Shown: positions 21,399 through 31,735 of the stretch, in pieces
Layout: every line of letters starts with the position of its first letter
How positions within the stretch are numbered: the stretch's first letter is position 1
Source of the DNA: Jaapia argillacea MUCL 33604
Lineage: Eukaryota; Basidiomycota; Agaricomycetes; Jaapiales; Jaapiaceae
Reading direction: 5' to 3'
Assembly: GCA_000697665.1 (NCBI GenBank)
Contig: KL197790.1
Span: forward strand, 29,559 to 63,660
DNA length: 34,102 nt
The notes under the pieces: generated by a model
Seen by the model: the letters and a program-made list of their open reading frames with translations, nothing else
What the model was told of the DNA's origin: nothing
Databases searched by the model: none
Made by a program: the position numbers and the translations under genes

Positions 21399-22480
21399 GC
21401 AATTGGGAGAAGCAATGGCCAATTGTTCTGATTTTGGTTACAGAATGTTTGAAGATAGACTTCTGTTTCTTGATTGACTTTCTCTGTAGCTCCATCAGTT
21501 TGTGGGTGGAAGGCTGTACTGAGTGCTGATCACACTCCAAACCAATCAAGAAGGGTTTTGAGTACTGCTGATGTGAACTGGGGTCCTCTATCAGATATCA
21601 ATTTGTCTGGGAATCCATAACACCAGAAGGCGTTGTTATAGAGAATTTCTGCAGTGCCTTCAGAGTCTACCGTTTTGTGGCAGGGTGTGATGATAGCAGT
21701 TTTGGTGGATGTGTCCATGGCTATGTGTATAGCATCGTATCCATCAGCTGCTGGTAATCCTGTGAGGAAGTCATTGGTGACAGTTCCAAATGGTCATTCT
21801 GGAATTTCCGTGGGGTGGAGTGGTTCCTGGGTCAGGTGTGTTTGAGGTTTCATTGTGATGAAGATCTAATGAAGCGACTGGTTAGAAGCACACAGGCGGT
21901 GAACTCAACATCTGTTCAAAGAGATAAATCCTCAGACAAGGCTTGTAAGACTTGATCTATTAGAAAGGTAAATACCTGTACAAAGAGATAAATTACAAGA
22001 CAGGTTAGTCCAGGAAGTACATAGGATCATACAAGAGACTTACTCCTCAGACAAGGCTTGTAAGACTTGATCTGAGGAGCTGAGGACGCAACCCACACAG
22101 TTTATATAGACCACAGAGGATAGCATGACGTCATAGAAAGAAATGCATAGAAAAGGGTAGAAACTGTGATCACACAATACTGAGCAAGGATGATACAAGG
22201 ATGGGCAAAGGATTGCTCTATCTACTGACTAACTATCTTACTCAGCTACCTACCAGCTGACATCACACTGACTGAGACTGTGCAAGTCGCATTCTAGCAA
22301 GTTCCGTCAAGGACAAGCAGCATGTCTGTGACTGTGACATCACATGATGGTGACATCACACTGCTTCAACACATTGATTGACAGATAGCGCATCCATCAA
22401 CATATTCCTTGATGAAGATCAACATTGCAGGCCACCAATAGTCTCTTTGCACAATCTCCAGTGTTTTGTATCGTCCTGGA
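21399..22480 (-). pseudogene. Integrase, gypsy element 2, interrupted
   Basis: Starting at the high-coordinate end, the zinc-binding part (DYWWPAML and YVDGCAIC, about 22380-22460) is followed by the nested LTR. The core then resumes: GLPAADGYDAIHIAMD, LISDRGPQFTSA and, after a TGA near 21528, [14 protein letters not shown]. The three acidic residues of the DDE core are still readable. The end of the protein is missing at 21399. It would join element cDNA to the chromosome if intact. Confidence 0.8.
21856..22371 (-). mobile_element. Nested solo LTR with 5-bp target duplication
   Basis: 516 bp, minus orientation: starts TGTTGAAG, ends CTTCATCA (7 of 8 inverted match). It is flanked on both sides by CATTG (21851-21855 and 22372-22376), a perfect 5-bp target-site duplication. 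A TATATAAA box lies at 22102-22109 on the minus strand. A 29-bp direct repeat (21930-21958 and 22045-22073) is internal. The host integrase frame can be followed up to both flanks. An LTR without an internal region is the product of LTR-LTR recombination. Confidence 0.88.
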
Positions 22481-23398
22481 TGTCCTCTGATTGGTGGATC
22501 ATGGCATGATCAAATGATTTTTTGTTGTAGGTTGTGATTTTTCAGAACATAGATTTTTCCTTGGTAGAGGATTAATCCATCTTCCAAATTCCATTTTACT
22601 TAAGGATTAAGGTCCTTGTTTCTTGATGACTTGGATCGCTGTTGTTACTTTGTCGTCAAATTCCATACTCTTTTGGATTTCTTCTTTCAACTCCTGATCT
22701 CCAGTAAGTGTTGTATGGGTTAATATCTGTTGAATATTAAGTTTGATTTGTCGAGTAATAGATGGGTTTTTGGTTGTGGTGTTCCCTCTTCAAACGGGAT
22801 TCGTGCAAAACAGTGATTTTGCATTGATTGATTGTGAGAAAGGTTGGGGTCCTAAAAGTATGCAATCTTTATTGTCAGTTTCTACCCCCTCTTTATGGTC
22901 GATTCGTCTTGAGAGACCATCTGATTTGTTCGTCTTTCCAGCCTTGTGTATCAATGTGAAGTTGAAACGAGTCAAAAACTGGGCCCATCTGGCTTGGTGC
23001 CGACTAAGTTTCTGGGCAGTCGTGAAGTATTCCAGGTTTCAATGATCTGTGTAAATCTTGATGATATGTTTGCATCCTTCGAGATCATGTCACCATGCAT
23101 CCATGGCTTGTATGGTTGCGACAAGTTCTTTATCATAGATGTTGTAGTTTCATTCAGCATTGGATAGCGATTTCGATAGATAGGCCACAGGATGGTATTT
23201 GTTGTCAGATTCTAGTTGAGTCAAAACAGCTCCTGTAGCGTAGTTGGATACATCACATTCAATACAGAATGGTTTGTCAGGGTTTGGCATGACAAGGGTG
23301 GGTGAGGAGGTGAATAATTTCTTCAATTCTTGAAATGTGGATTTGCATCTGTTTGTCCAATCCCAGGAGTGGGCTTTCTTCGTGAGTTCGAATAATGG
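22481..23398 (-). pseudogene. RNase H and linker, gypsy element 2
   Basis: Includes FLTRFNFTLIHKAGKTNKSDGLSRR (the typical end of gypsy RNase H, about 22905-22980) and the linker to integrase with HPGRYKTLE-type remnants. Several frame changes and stops. The region 23060-23330 carries further RNase H similarity on the minus strand in short fragments. Confidence 0.75.
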
Positions 23399-24151
23399 TC
23401 ATGTGCAGAATCCTACAAACGATTGGACCTCTTTGACTGCCTTTGGTGTGGGCCAATCAATTATATTGGAAACTTTGATGGGATCCATCTCCACAAGGTT
23501 GTGAGAGACAATTACTCCCAGGTACTTGACTTTCAATGTCTTGAAAGTACATTTTTCTGGTTTGAGGAAAAGATCGTTTTCCTCCGAAATATGGAGAACT
23601 TCATACATTATTTTCTTGTGTTCTTCCAGTGTGTCCATGAAGATGAGAATATCATCCAGGTATACAATGACAACTCCTCGATCAATGAGATCTTTGAATA
23701 GTTTGTTCATCATGGTTTGGAATGTGGTGGGTGAATTGGTGAGTCCGAAGAACATGACCATGGGTTCGAATAATCCATGATTTGTTTTGAATGCTGCTTT
23801 CCACTGGTCTCCATCCTTGATACGAACATTGTTCTATCCCCATCGTAAATCCAATTTCAAATAAACTTTAGCATGTTTGAGTTTATCGATTAATTCGGAT
23901 ATCAGAGGAATAGGGTATTTGTTTTTGACAGTTTATGAATTGAGATAACGATAATCCTGTGTGGGGCAGAGTTTTCCATCCTTCTTATCGACAAAGAAGA
24001 ATGGTGATGAGAGTGGTGACTTGGAAGGACGTCTAGAAATGCATCGAGTTCTTTTTGTTCCGTAGGGGAGAGCGGATAGGTTTATGGGTCTAGTGGTTCT
24101 AGTTGTTCCATTGACCATGAGGATGGAATGTTTTGTCTGGATGCTTTTCAT
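23399..24151 (-). pseudogene. Reverse transcriptase, gypsy element 2
   Basis: Blocks in order: [37 protein letters not shown], then a stop near 23836, GLFEPMVMFFGLTNSPTTFQ, and the catalytic YLDDI (about 23648-23664). LGVIVS and VQSFVGF follow. All are hallmark gypsy RT motifs. At least two frame changes split the domain, so it cannot be active. Confidence 0.88.
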
Positions 24152-24700
24152 GAGGCTTGTCCCTTTTTCTTCATGGTTTGTTGTGATACATAGGATGTAT
24201 CTTGGACCAATTGTGGAGTAGACTCCTGGTCTGCAACGGTGTATGACGCCCCCTGCTTTGCTGTGTATGACACATGGACAGGTTCGGTTTCTTGCAACGT
24301 AGTGGCGGGTCGATCAGATGGTTTTGCATGGATAGCGCATAGTCCTTGTATGCGACAGGTATTGGGGCAATGTGTGAACTTCAGATTGAAGTTTTGCCAT
24401 TTGACCTCTGGATTGTGTTCATGTAACCAATCAGTTCCTAGGACAATGTTTTCCTGTCCAAGGTCAGTGATATAGAATCGATTGGTTTTGATATGAGAAG
24501 TATTTTTGGATTCTTTGACCTTCATGTCAAGTTCCACAAAATACTTGATTTTTCCATCTTGATTTTCCATGTCGTCAATATTGTAAACTGGAATAGGTCG
24601 TTCCAATTTCTGAATGTTCATGCAATGTTTTTTGGCGAATCAGGTATTGATTAAATTTCAAGTGGCTCCACTGTTGAGTAGAGTTTTTGTTACAGTGCTT
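24148..24700 (-). pseudogene. Aspartic protease region, gypsy element 2
   Basis: The active-site block reads LLNSGAT where the family has LLDSGAT: the catalytic Asp codon is AAC (plus-strand 24673-24675). Two TGA codons follow within 20 residues. Downstream, FYITDLGQENIVLGTDWLHEHNP is the characteristic second half of the fold. Protease would process gag-pol; here it is inactive on two counts. Confidence 0.82.
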
Positions 24701-24869
24701 TGGTTCTTTCCAATGAGTTCCACTTCAAATCATAAGGAAGGAATTCCATTTTTCTTCAGAGTGGATACACGAATTGAGTCAGGAATGTCCATTTGTAATA
24801 TAGCATATCTATTGTCCAATGAAAGAACCTTAGTCTGTGCCTTCACATCTGCTGTCGATGCTAGGCACT

Positions 24870-25945
24870 TTAAAAACCCGATTTGGAGAACTCATCTTTC
24901 ATAGCCATGAAGAGTTCCCCTTGGTCATCTTCTGGGATCTGAGTGACCAGCTTCTTGATCTGGTTGATGATAGAACTGGGCTGTGCGTTTTCTTCAGTCG
25001 CATCAGCTGTTCTGGCCTGAAAGGATTTGCCCTTTTTCAAGGGACATTGTCCAGAGAAGTGGCCTGGTTTGCAACAAAAGAAACAAGCTCCTTTCTTTTG
25101 AAGGTCAAGTCGTTCTTCAGGAGTGAGTTTCTTGAATTGCTTCTTGGATCCAGTTTTGGCTGCATCAACATCCATAGGAACTCCTTGACTATAGTCCCTA
25201 GATGGAGCCCACCAATTGGTCTGGAAAGCTGAGGGATAAATTGGTCCTTTCCCTTTTCCTTCTTGCCAAGTTTTCTCTGCTGCTGCTGCTTCTCCTAATA
25301 ATTCAAATTTGGCAGCCATGTCCTGAAGAGATGCTAAGTTTTTGGGTGGGTTTGGTAGTTTAATGATTTGTTCGAGGATTTCCCACTTGAGCCCACATTT
25401 GTAGGCTTCTATGAGTCCTATATCATTAAACCCAGTGTGCCTTGCTAACTCGTTGAAGGCGGCAGTAAAGGAGTCAGCCAAAAACCTTCCTTGTTTAAGG
25501 TTTTGGATTTGTGTGTGAGCAGATCGTCTTTTATTGATTTCTGCAAAATCTTTTTCCAGAGTTTTATAGAATTCTTTGACGTCTAGAAGCGATTCTGTGT
25601 CTGGGTCATATTTGTTAACCCAATTCATTGCCCATGATCCTGCTGGTCTGTCTTTCATATAAGACAGAATGAAGGCGATTTTGGAGAATTCGGTGGGGAA
25701 GTCTTTTGGTTTGGCCTCGATGAACAATTTGACTTCAGAGACAAATTTAGCTGTCTTTTTTGTATCTCCAGTAAATGGAGTAGGAGGAGACAATTGTGGT
25801 CCTTTCAAATCTCCTGCCATATCATTGTCTGAGTCGTCTGGTTGGTTACCAGGATTAGGGTCGGGAGATCCTCTAGGTGGATCAGGAGATGGGATTGGGC
25901 AGGTGGGGGATGATACAATCCAAAGTGATGAGGGATTGACATAAC
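24870..25945 (-). pseudogene. Gag, gypsy element 2
   Basis: A continuous 316-residue frame from Met at 25820, with in-frame Pro-rich sequence upstream to about 25945 (PDPPRGSPDPNPGNQPDD). The capsid-like domain includes FTGDTKKTAKFVSEV, ILSYMKDRPAGSWAMNW and LARHTGFNDIGLIEAYK. The zinc knuckle is CFFCCKPGHFSGQC at about 25075-25116. This gag frame is intact, unlike the rest of the element, but its N-terminal extension continues in another frame. Confidence 0.82.
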
Positions 25946-26548
25946 AATAGGTATACCAGTTGGATACTGTGGGACTGATTCTTGGATTTGTGGAACAAAT
26001 ATAGCAGATGGTCCTGTTACCGGTATTTGTTCTGCTGTTGCAACAGGTGTAAGTGGGAATGCTTCAAATGTAGGTACAATTGGTGTTGGAGATATTCCAA
26101 AGATGGAGAGGTAGATTGCAGAACTTTGAGGGAAAGTGGGTTTGGAGTTCGTGGAGGTCGAGGGGTTTTGCTGATTCCCCTTCTAGATTTTTCCCAAGTG
26201 AGTTGTGGGACTGAGGGCCCTGGCTTAGTGAGCTGGTCTAAATAATCTCATAGTTTGGGTAATCCTTGGTGTGGTGGATATTTGTCTGCTGGAAGGAGAT
26301 TATATCCTGTATCTTTTTCTCCAGTCCAGACTGCAATAGGATTACCACAGAGGCACGGAGTGTTGTAAATGTGATTGTATGTGAGATTTTCTTTGAATGC
26401 AGCTAAATCCTGTAAATCTTGTTGTAAGGATGGAAGTGTCCACCTGTAAGGTAGGGTGAGGAATCTGCTGGATGGGGGTAGTCCCTCTGTGGCGACGTGA
26501 AGAGGTTATCTCATAAGAGATAACCAATTTATAGGTTCTGAGTGACAT
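25946..26548 (-). pseudogene. Gag N-terminal extension, frame-broken
   Basis: Minus-strand fragments: a frame starting MSLRTYKLVISYE at 26548, an overlapping frame with RFLTLPYRWTLPSLQQDL and GYNLLPADKYPPHQGLP, then a Pro/Thr/Val-rich stretch near 26000-26100. These resemble the poorly conserved N-terminal gag portion of the same element class. Two or more indels separate the pieces. Confidence 0.5.
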
Positions 26549-26569
26549 ATTCTTCCTCTAGTCATCATA

Positions 26570-27323
26570 CTATTTTGCTAAGGGTGATGAAGTGCGTGAA
26601 GGGGAGGATGAATATGTTGTGGATAACAAGGGATAGTCCAATTTTTTGGATGGTAGTCCAAAACAGTAGATCAATGATGAAGTCGATGATGATGATGTTA
26701 AGATCGTTACTTCAATGAAGTATATGATAAAAGACTTTGATACTTCTCTGATGATACCTACGCTACAGCCACAGAAGTAGGATGACAAGAGGATGAGAGA
26801 CCATCAGAGGTTTTTAGACAGATGATCAGACAGGGACCAAGTTGGAATGATGTGAATAGAGATAACGATCTGTATTGACAAAGTGAACAAGATGGGGAAT
26901 ACTAGCGAATACAGGGAAGTATTTATACTAAGGTGAAGCACAGTCTGTCGTCCGTAGTAGTGATAAGTAAGACAGTAGTAAGCATGAGTCGAAGTGAGTC
27001 AGAAAGATAGGAGTCCATAGTTAGGGGTCCGTAGTTTGTAGTCCACAGTCGATGGTCTGATCTGTGAGTCAGAGACATAGGGGTCTGTAGTCCATGGCCC
27101 AGGTCGTACTGGAAGGTGGAGTGTCGATGTAGCAAAGAGTCAGAGTGACGGGGGTTGGGTACAATGGGGTTGAGTGTGCAGATATGCACTAGAGGTTGGA
27201 TGGTCAGGAATGAGGATGTACTGGAGGGATGTCAAAGGGATATGAACCCGTCCCTTGTGTTCAGGAGGAATATGATTGTAATGCTTGATGATCCCATATA
27301 TGGAAGGATCAGATATCACCACA
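26570..27323 (-). repeat. Probable 5' LTR and leader of gypsy element 2
   Basis: Upstream of gag on the minus strand. The sequence starts TGTGGTGATATC at 27323 and has a TATAAAT box at 26921-26927. A CCACA end lies near 26616, but the boundary is unsettled. A GGTATCATCAGAG string (minus, near 26755) loosely resembles a primer-binding site. No second LTR copy is in the window for comparison. Confidence 0.4.
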
Positions 27324-27348
27324 CGACCTTTCCCTGTGCTTGTGCTCA

Positions 27349-27763
27349 TTGCTTTGTGTCCTTTCTTCCAAGCTTGCTAGAGATCAAGGTTTCAACCAGC
27401 CCGACTGTCAGTGGCAGCACATTCAAACTTGACTTGACTACCCGATCAAAGCATACAAATCTGATGCCTTGCTCTCCATGTCCTTGGAGTTGATTCACTA
27501 CCTCCCATACCACTATTGCCCTAAGATCTTGTCATCCATACTTGGTTCAACTATGCTGCCAAGGCTCTGTCATCACATGGTGGATTTTGACTGTCTCGCT
27601 TTCCCTCCACTCGTACCCACAAGTTCATCAGGTTCACCTTTTGCACCATTCACAACTAGTGCTCATGGTACTTGACCCACATATTTCCCATGGGAGCCCT
27701 GGTTCACAGGGGGGCAGAGTTCTCAATGTCATGTTTGCTTGCCTGTTTTGTATCTTCACACCA
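27349..27763 (+). pseudogene. Decayed ORF resembling a gypsy 3' small ORF
   Basis: Overlapping plus-strand frames contain SLELIHYLPYHYCPKILSSI, LGSTMLPRLCHHMVDFDC, FPPLVP and, after a stop, PWEPWFTGG. I dimly recognise this string of motifs from small ORFs at the 3' end of basidiomycete gypsy elements. It lies just beyond the start of element 2, in the opposite orientation, so it would belong to another, mostly lost element. Low certainty. Confidence 0.35.
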
Positions 27764-28214
27764 TAGCTGTTCTTCGTTACTAGTTCTCATTTCTTAAGTA
27801 TTCTCAATGTATGTACTGTAATTTACTTTTACAATCTGCAACCCATTTTGTATCATGATGGTTGGGAGTGATATGGGCTATATAAGCCAGGTAAAGGGAT
27901 ATGTTATAGCTTGTAGCAAAATTGACTTGGATTGACGGCCCTGAGAGTGCTTGCAAGACGAGGGGTCACGCTTGACAAGAGGGAGCCTGTGCTTGACGGC
28001 GCTAGGCAAGCACTTGAGAGAAGCGGCACTTTTTGATGGGTGGTGTCAAAATGGGGGGTAGCCAGTTGCTGCTTGGTGTGCTTGAGACACTGGACAACAC
28101 TATCAATCTCTGTCAAAATTTCTGGGGTTTGCTGATGTTGTGCATGCCAACACTCGACATTTCCAGCATCTGTGCTGGTGCTTCTGTGTTGTGGATTGCT
28201 AGGTACAACCCTCA
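27764..28214. other. Non-coding stretch with TATA and inverted repeat
   Basis: CTATATAAG lies at about 27878-27886. AGTGCTTGC (27946-27954) and GCAAGCACT (28006-28014) form an exact inverted repeat around 51 bp that also holds CTTGAC repeats. It could be an LTR remnant or a promoter; nothing decides. Confidence 0.4.
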
Positions 28215-29450
28215 GTAAGTAATGTCCTTCCTCCTGCTACTATCTAAGCTCAAGTTCTTCCTGTGGCAACACTCTTCAACAAGCAAACTGACTATGCTCA
28301 CCAACAAACACCCACAACAAAGACTACGCACGGCGCCCTCCAATAACAGCAACCACATTCCCCAACAAACGCCAATAACGGAGTCCTCTGACAATAGCAA
28401 CCACATCCCTGAACAAATGACAACAACGGCGCTGTCACTGTGTGTTGATTCAACAACTCAACAATTGTTGTGTGTTCTGGTGAATGCTTAGAGTTGTGGG
28501 GTCATCGTCACAGAGGTCTTATCAGGGTGAGTCTGTCTTTCTTGTAACTACTCCTTGAACCTGAGCTCCTTGCTGACACTGTTGCAGGCCTGTTTTCTAC
28601 TGCATCAAGTACCCTCCTTCCCATTTCCATTTCCTCTCAGCACATGAGGTCCACACAACATTGTCATTAACCCTCATCCCTCTCAATGCCCTTGCCAGTG
28701 ACTCCTTATCACTGACACTTCTTTGTGTCGATGTTCCTTTGCATCGAGCTTCTTGCTGCACCAGATGTTTACTTTCTGGAGGGATACGCATACTCTTTGG
28801 GTTTCGAGGGATCTTTACTGAGTCCTCTAGAAGTTGCTGTGAATGTAGACTGCTGGGCACCTGTGGATTTGTTGAGTCTACTCTTGGTAAGCAATATCCT
28901 CCTCCTGCTGAATTCCAAGCTCAAGTTTGTGCTGAGCATGCCTTTCCTTACCATAGTGACAACAGCTCTCATTGACAAGCACATCTACCCTGCCCTCCAA
29001 CAAACGCCCACAACAATGACAATGAACTGCACCCTCTGACATTAACAACCACATCCTTCAATGTACCTTTGCACCAACGTTCCCTTGCGCCATACCAGAC
29101 GTTCACTTTGGGTTTTGAGGGTTCATTACCATAGCTACTATTTTCTGGGAAGTTTGCTTTCTTTCCCTCACAGTCGTTGGATCCCCAGAATGTCCTTCCC
29201 TTTTGTCCTCTCCCTCACCCATCATTCCTCTCAGCACACAAGCTCTGCACAACATTGTTGTTAACCCTCTTCCCTCTCAACTCACTTGCCAGTGACTCCT
29301 CACTGCCTATGTTTCTGTGCATCGACATTTCTGTAGTGGGTACTAGGAGAAGGGAAGTGTCATTTTGCCTTTGGGCTGCTGCCTGATTGACTGATCTGCT
29401 CATTTTCATGTCTCCACTCTGTTTCATCACTCCCTCATGATCCTAGGCAT
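28215..29450. repeat. Array of diverged direct repeats
   Basis: Blocks recur: TCCTCCTGCT...AAGCTCAAGTT at 28228 and 28898; CAACAAACRCCCACAACAA at 28303 and 28999; CCTCTCAGCACA...ACAACATTGT at 28632 and 29225; CTTGCCAGTGACTCCT at about 28690 and 29287. The peptide frames LASDSLSLTLLCVDV and LASDSSLPMFLCIDI lie at equivalent places, but no complete gene can be built. Confidence 0.55.
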
Positions 29451-29622
29451 CATCCCTGCCATTACCAGTATCCCATTTTTCTTAATACACAGTCATTATA
29501 AAGTAGATCCTAGCTAGCCTAATTCAATTCATTTTTGGAGCCTCTATAACGAGAGAACCTCTCTATGGCTGCTATAAGTGGACTCTTTGGGATGCCCCTC
29601 TCTAAGCCTTCAACAATGAGGT

Positions 29623-30687
29623 GATGAAAATAATTTCACTATAGAACTCTTCCATGAATCTGGGGAAGCTATAGAATCTTCTTCTGGAAATGGCAGTGCT
29701 ATTATAGTATTTTTTAAGGGGCACCCTTGGTATAATGACTTTGAGTTCTATTATGTCTACTTACATGCTTCTAGGTGCTCCAAGTTCCAAACCTTTTTTC
29801 CTGATGCCGTTGATTTTGGTCAATATCTTCCACTTGTACCTTGGACATATCTGCAGGAGTTGTCAATCACAAAGCTAGTGATTCCATGGAGACTGGTGGA
29901 AGGTTATTTGAGTGGTATTACAGGGGTAATACTGCAGCTGAAGAAACTCGAAGTCACAGAAATTGTCAATTTCACAAGCTTCATCGGCATACTTGAATCA
30001 TGTCCTTGGATTCACACTCTTTCCATAGGCAAATCTCCTGTTTACACGCTCAGCATGCCCTCATTTCCTGTCCTCATCCATCTGAAGCATCTGACAGCCC
30101 CTGCCCATCTCCTTGCAACAATTTGTGTATTGCCAGGAGTCAATGCAATTTCGATACCCTCCAGTTTATCTCCTAAGGGCTGACTTGATGATTATGATGT
30201 CTGTCTTCCATCTCATCACCCTTATGACACTCAAATTGCATTATCTGATATACCTACTGCCACGTCTCAAGAACTTGTTCATTTTGCATATACTTCATTT
30301 GATCATGGAGTAAATTGTCCAAGATTCCTGGGCGATGTAGTACTTGTTGTTGCTACATTCCCTCTATTACCCTCACTGGAAATTTTGTGGCCACGTTTTG
30401 GCAATGCGACAATTACTTGTGAGGTAAATGGATATTCTAAATTGAATAGATTTTACACTGATCAAACATTCTAGGAGTGGATTATGGCAGCACTTCTGCA
30501 TCTGAAGCAGCTTTCCTTACTGGAGAGTTTGGTTGTTTTGGGTAGCAACAACAGCAACATGTATGGAATGGGTGTTGCCAACATTTGTGATGTTTATCAC
30601 AAAGAGATGCCCACATTAGGAAGATTCGTTATTGAGGAGTATTTATTGATTTGTCGTGGTCAGAGGATTCATGTAGACTTGGAGTAA
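29623..30687 (+). pseudogene. LRR-type gene 2 with one in-frame stop
   Basis: One frame runs from about 29623 to 30687 with an intron at 30424-30474 and a single TGA at 30181-30183. LRR-like lines: PWTYLQELSITKLVIPW, LQLKKLEVTEIV, VLIHLKHLTAP, FPLLPSLEILWPRFG. The last exon starts EWIMAALLHLKQLSLLESL. These resemble the variable leucine-rich parts of basidiomycete F-box/LRR proteins; no F-box is seen at the 5' end, which is poorly defined. The final 127 bp (30561-30687) are part of the 811-bp duplication. It ends 202 bp from the end of the convergent gene. Confidence 0.65.
30424..30474 (+). other. Intron of LRR gene 2 (51 nt)
   Basis: GTAAAT...TTCTAG, joining ATITCE to EWIMAALLHL in phase 0. 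The position matches the intron of LRR gene 1, directly before the (D/E)W pair. Confidence 0.7.
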
Positions 30688-31371
30688 GATTCTGATACCA
30701 ATTGTTTGTTGAATCAAATGAAACTCATATATTCAGTCCTTCTCATTGTGTTTGGCAGTGTTTAAAAAAAACTGCAATGTGTGGAATACATGAATGTACA
30801 ATTACAACTTGGTATACAAACTGTGATTTTGATAATCTGTGAATCATATGTTGTGATCAGAAGAAATTGCATAGCTTTGGTTGATTACCCTAAACCACAT
30901 CTGAACCATGTTTAAAGCAATCGATATCTTCGTTGCTTTGCTCAATCGGCAACTTACCGCCTCTCCCAACCAACTTTCCTCTCTTGAATGGTATGGAGAA
31001 GACTGTCCTGGGCAATTTGATTGGACAAAGAGTTGAATCTGTTTTGATTATTGAGTATTGAATTGTTAATCTAATGTTCCTGTGTCAAATATTTCTTACC
31101 CGTTGGAATGTAAGTATGCAAGTTGGCTGTGACGTTAGCACCAGAACTTCCCGATCCCAAAGCATTTGTTTGATCTGTTGGATAACTTGAGCTTGATGTG
31201 TTCCCAGAGCTGTCACGATGCCAGTTGCACCAGCATGTGTATTTACCTAATATTTGCAGTTTTGCACCCAATAAATTGCTAATCTCATTACATTCCGGTC
31301 CAAATTACTCACTCTCATCACTGTGGACAGATGAATCATCTGTAACATGTGAAGATTGTGTGCTGTCAGCA
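30561..31371. repeat. 811-bp segmental duplication, copy 2
   Basis: Counterpart of 20134-20944, same length, same orientation, 10,427 bp away. Here both genes continue beyond the duplicated block, so this is the source-like copy. Confidence 0.92.
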
Positions 31372-31497
31372 TAACTGGCTGCAAGAGATGTATAAGCATT
31401 CTGTAGGGTGTAAACCATTTAAATTATACCCCCATCATCATTATCTGAATATGTATCTCAATTTTTAAAATTGCTGACAAGATCACATGAATCCACA

Positions 31498-31735
31498 TAC
31501 CTCTGTTGTAAAAGTCATTGTGCTCAGTGTGGGTATCCACAGCAGTTATGGCAGCTGCCAAACAGGTGTAAAACTTTTCTGTTTAGCATATATTGGTACA
31601 AGTCGTTGAAATTGATTACCTCTGTTGTAATAACCATTGTTCTCGGCATCGAGATTCACAGCAATTATGGCAGCTGCTAAACGGGTGTGAAATTCGGCTG
31701 TTTAGTATATATTGGTATGAGTCGTTGAAATTATT
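31498..31735 (-). repeat. Two 119-bp exon-plus-intron modules
   Basis: TACCTCTGTTGTAA recurs at 31498 and 31617. Each module has a 78-nt exon (31697-31620 and 31578-31501). The intron between the two exons is 41 nt and contains a TGCTAAACAG branch/acceptor segment. The peptides align: FHTRLAAAIIAVNLDAENN and FYTCLAAAITAVDTHTEHN. Borders are phase 1 on both sides. The next exon (31400-31313) encodes AYTSLAASYADSTQ and looks like an older third copy, now one base out of frame. Confidence 0.85.

Larger units (their letters stand above)
21399..27323 (-). mobile_element. Ty3/gypsy LTR retrotransposon 2, decayed and truncated
   Basis: On the minus strand: LTR-like sequence, gag with zinc knuckle, protease, RT, RNase H, integrase. 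Integrase is last, so Ty3/gypsy. Its sequence family differs from element 1 (different gag, LLxSGAT-type protease, FGLTNSPTTFQ in RT). The integrase ends at PLLLPIA next to the LTR-like element, so its C-terminus and 3' LTR are lost. A solo LTR is nested inside at 21856-22371. Confidence 0.9.

Noticed and set aside
24614-25232. Plus-strand ORFs over gypsy element 2
   Set aside because: They are antisense to the clearly conserved gag zinc knuckle and protease on the minus strand.
27155-27493. Plus-strand 112-residue ORF
   Set aside because: It straddles the presumed LTR end of gypsy element 2 and has no conserved motif in this frame.
30113-30313. Frame-shifted 66-residue ORF in LRR gene 2
   Set aside because: The frame that passes through the single TGA at 30181 continues to the intron and last exon and is leucine-patterned; this one does not.
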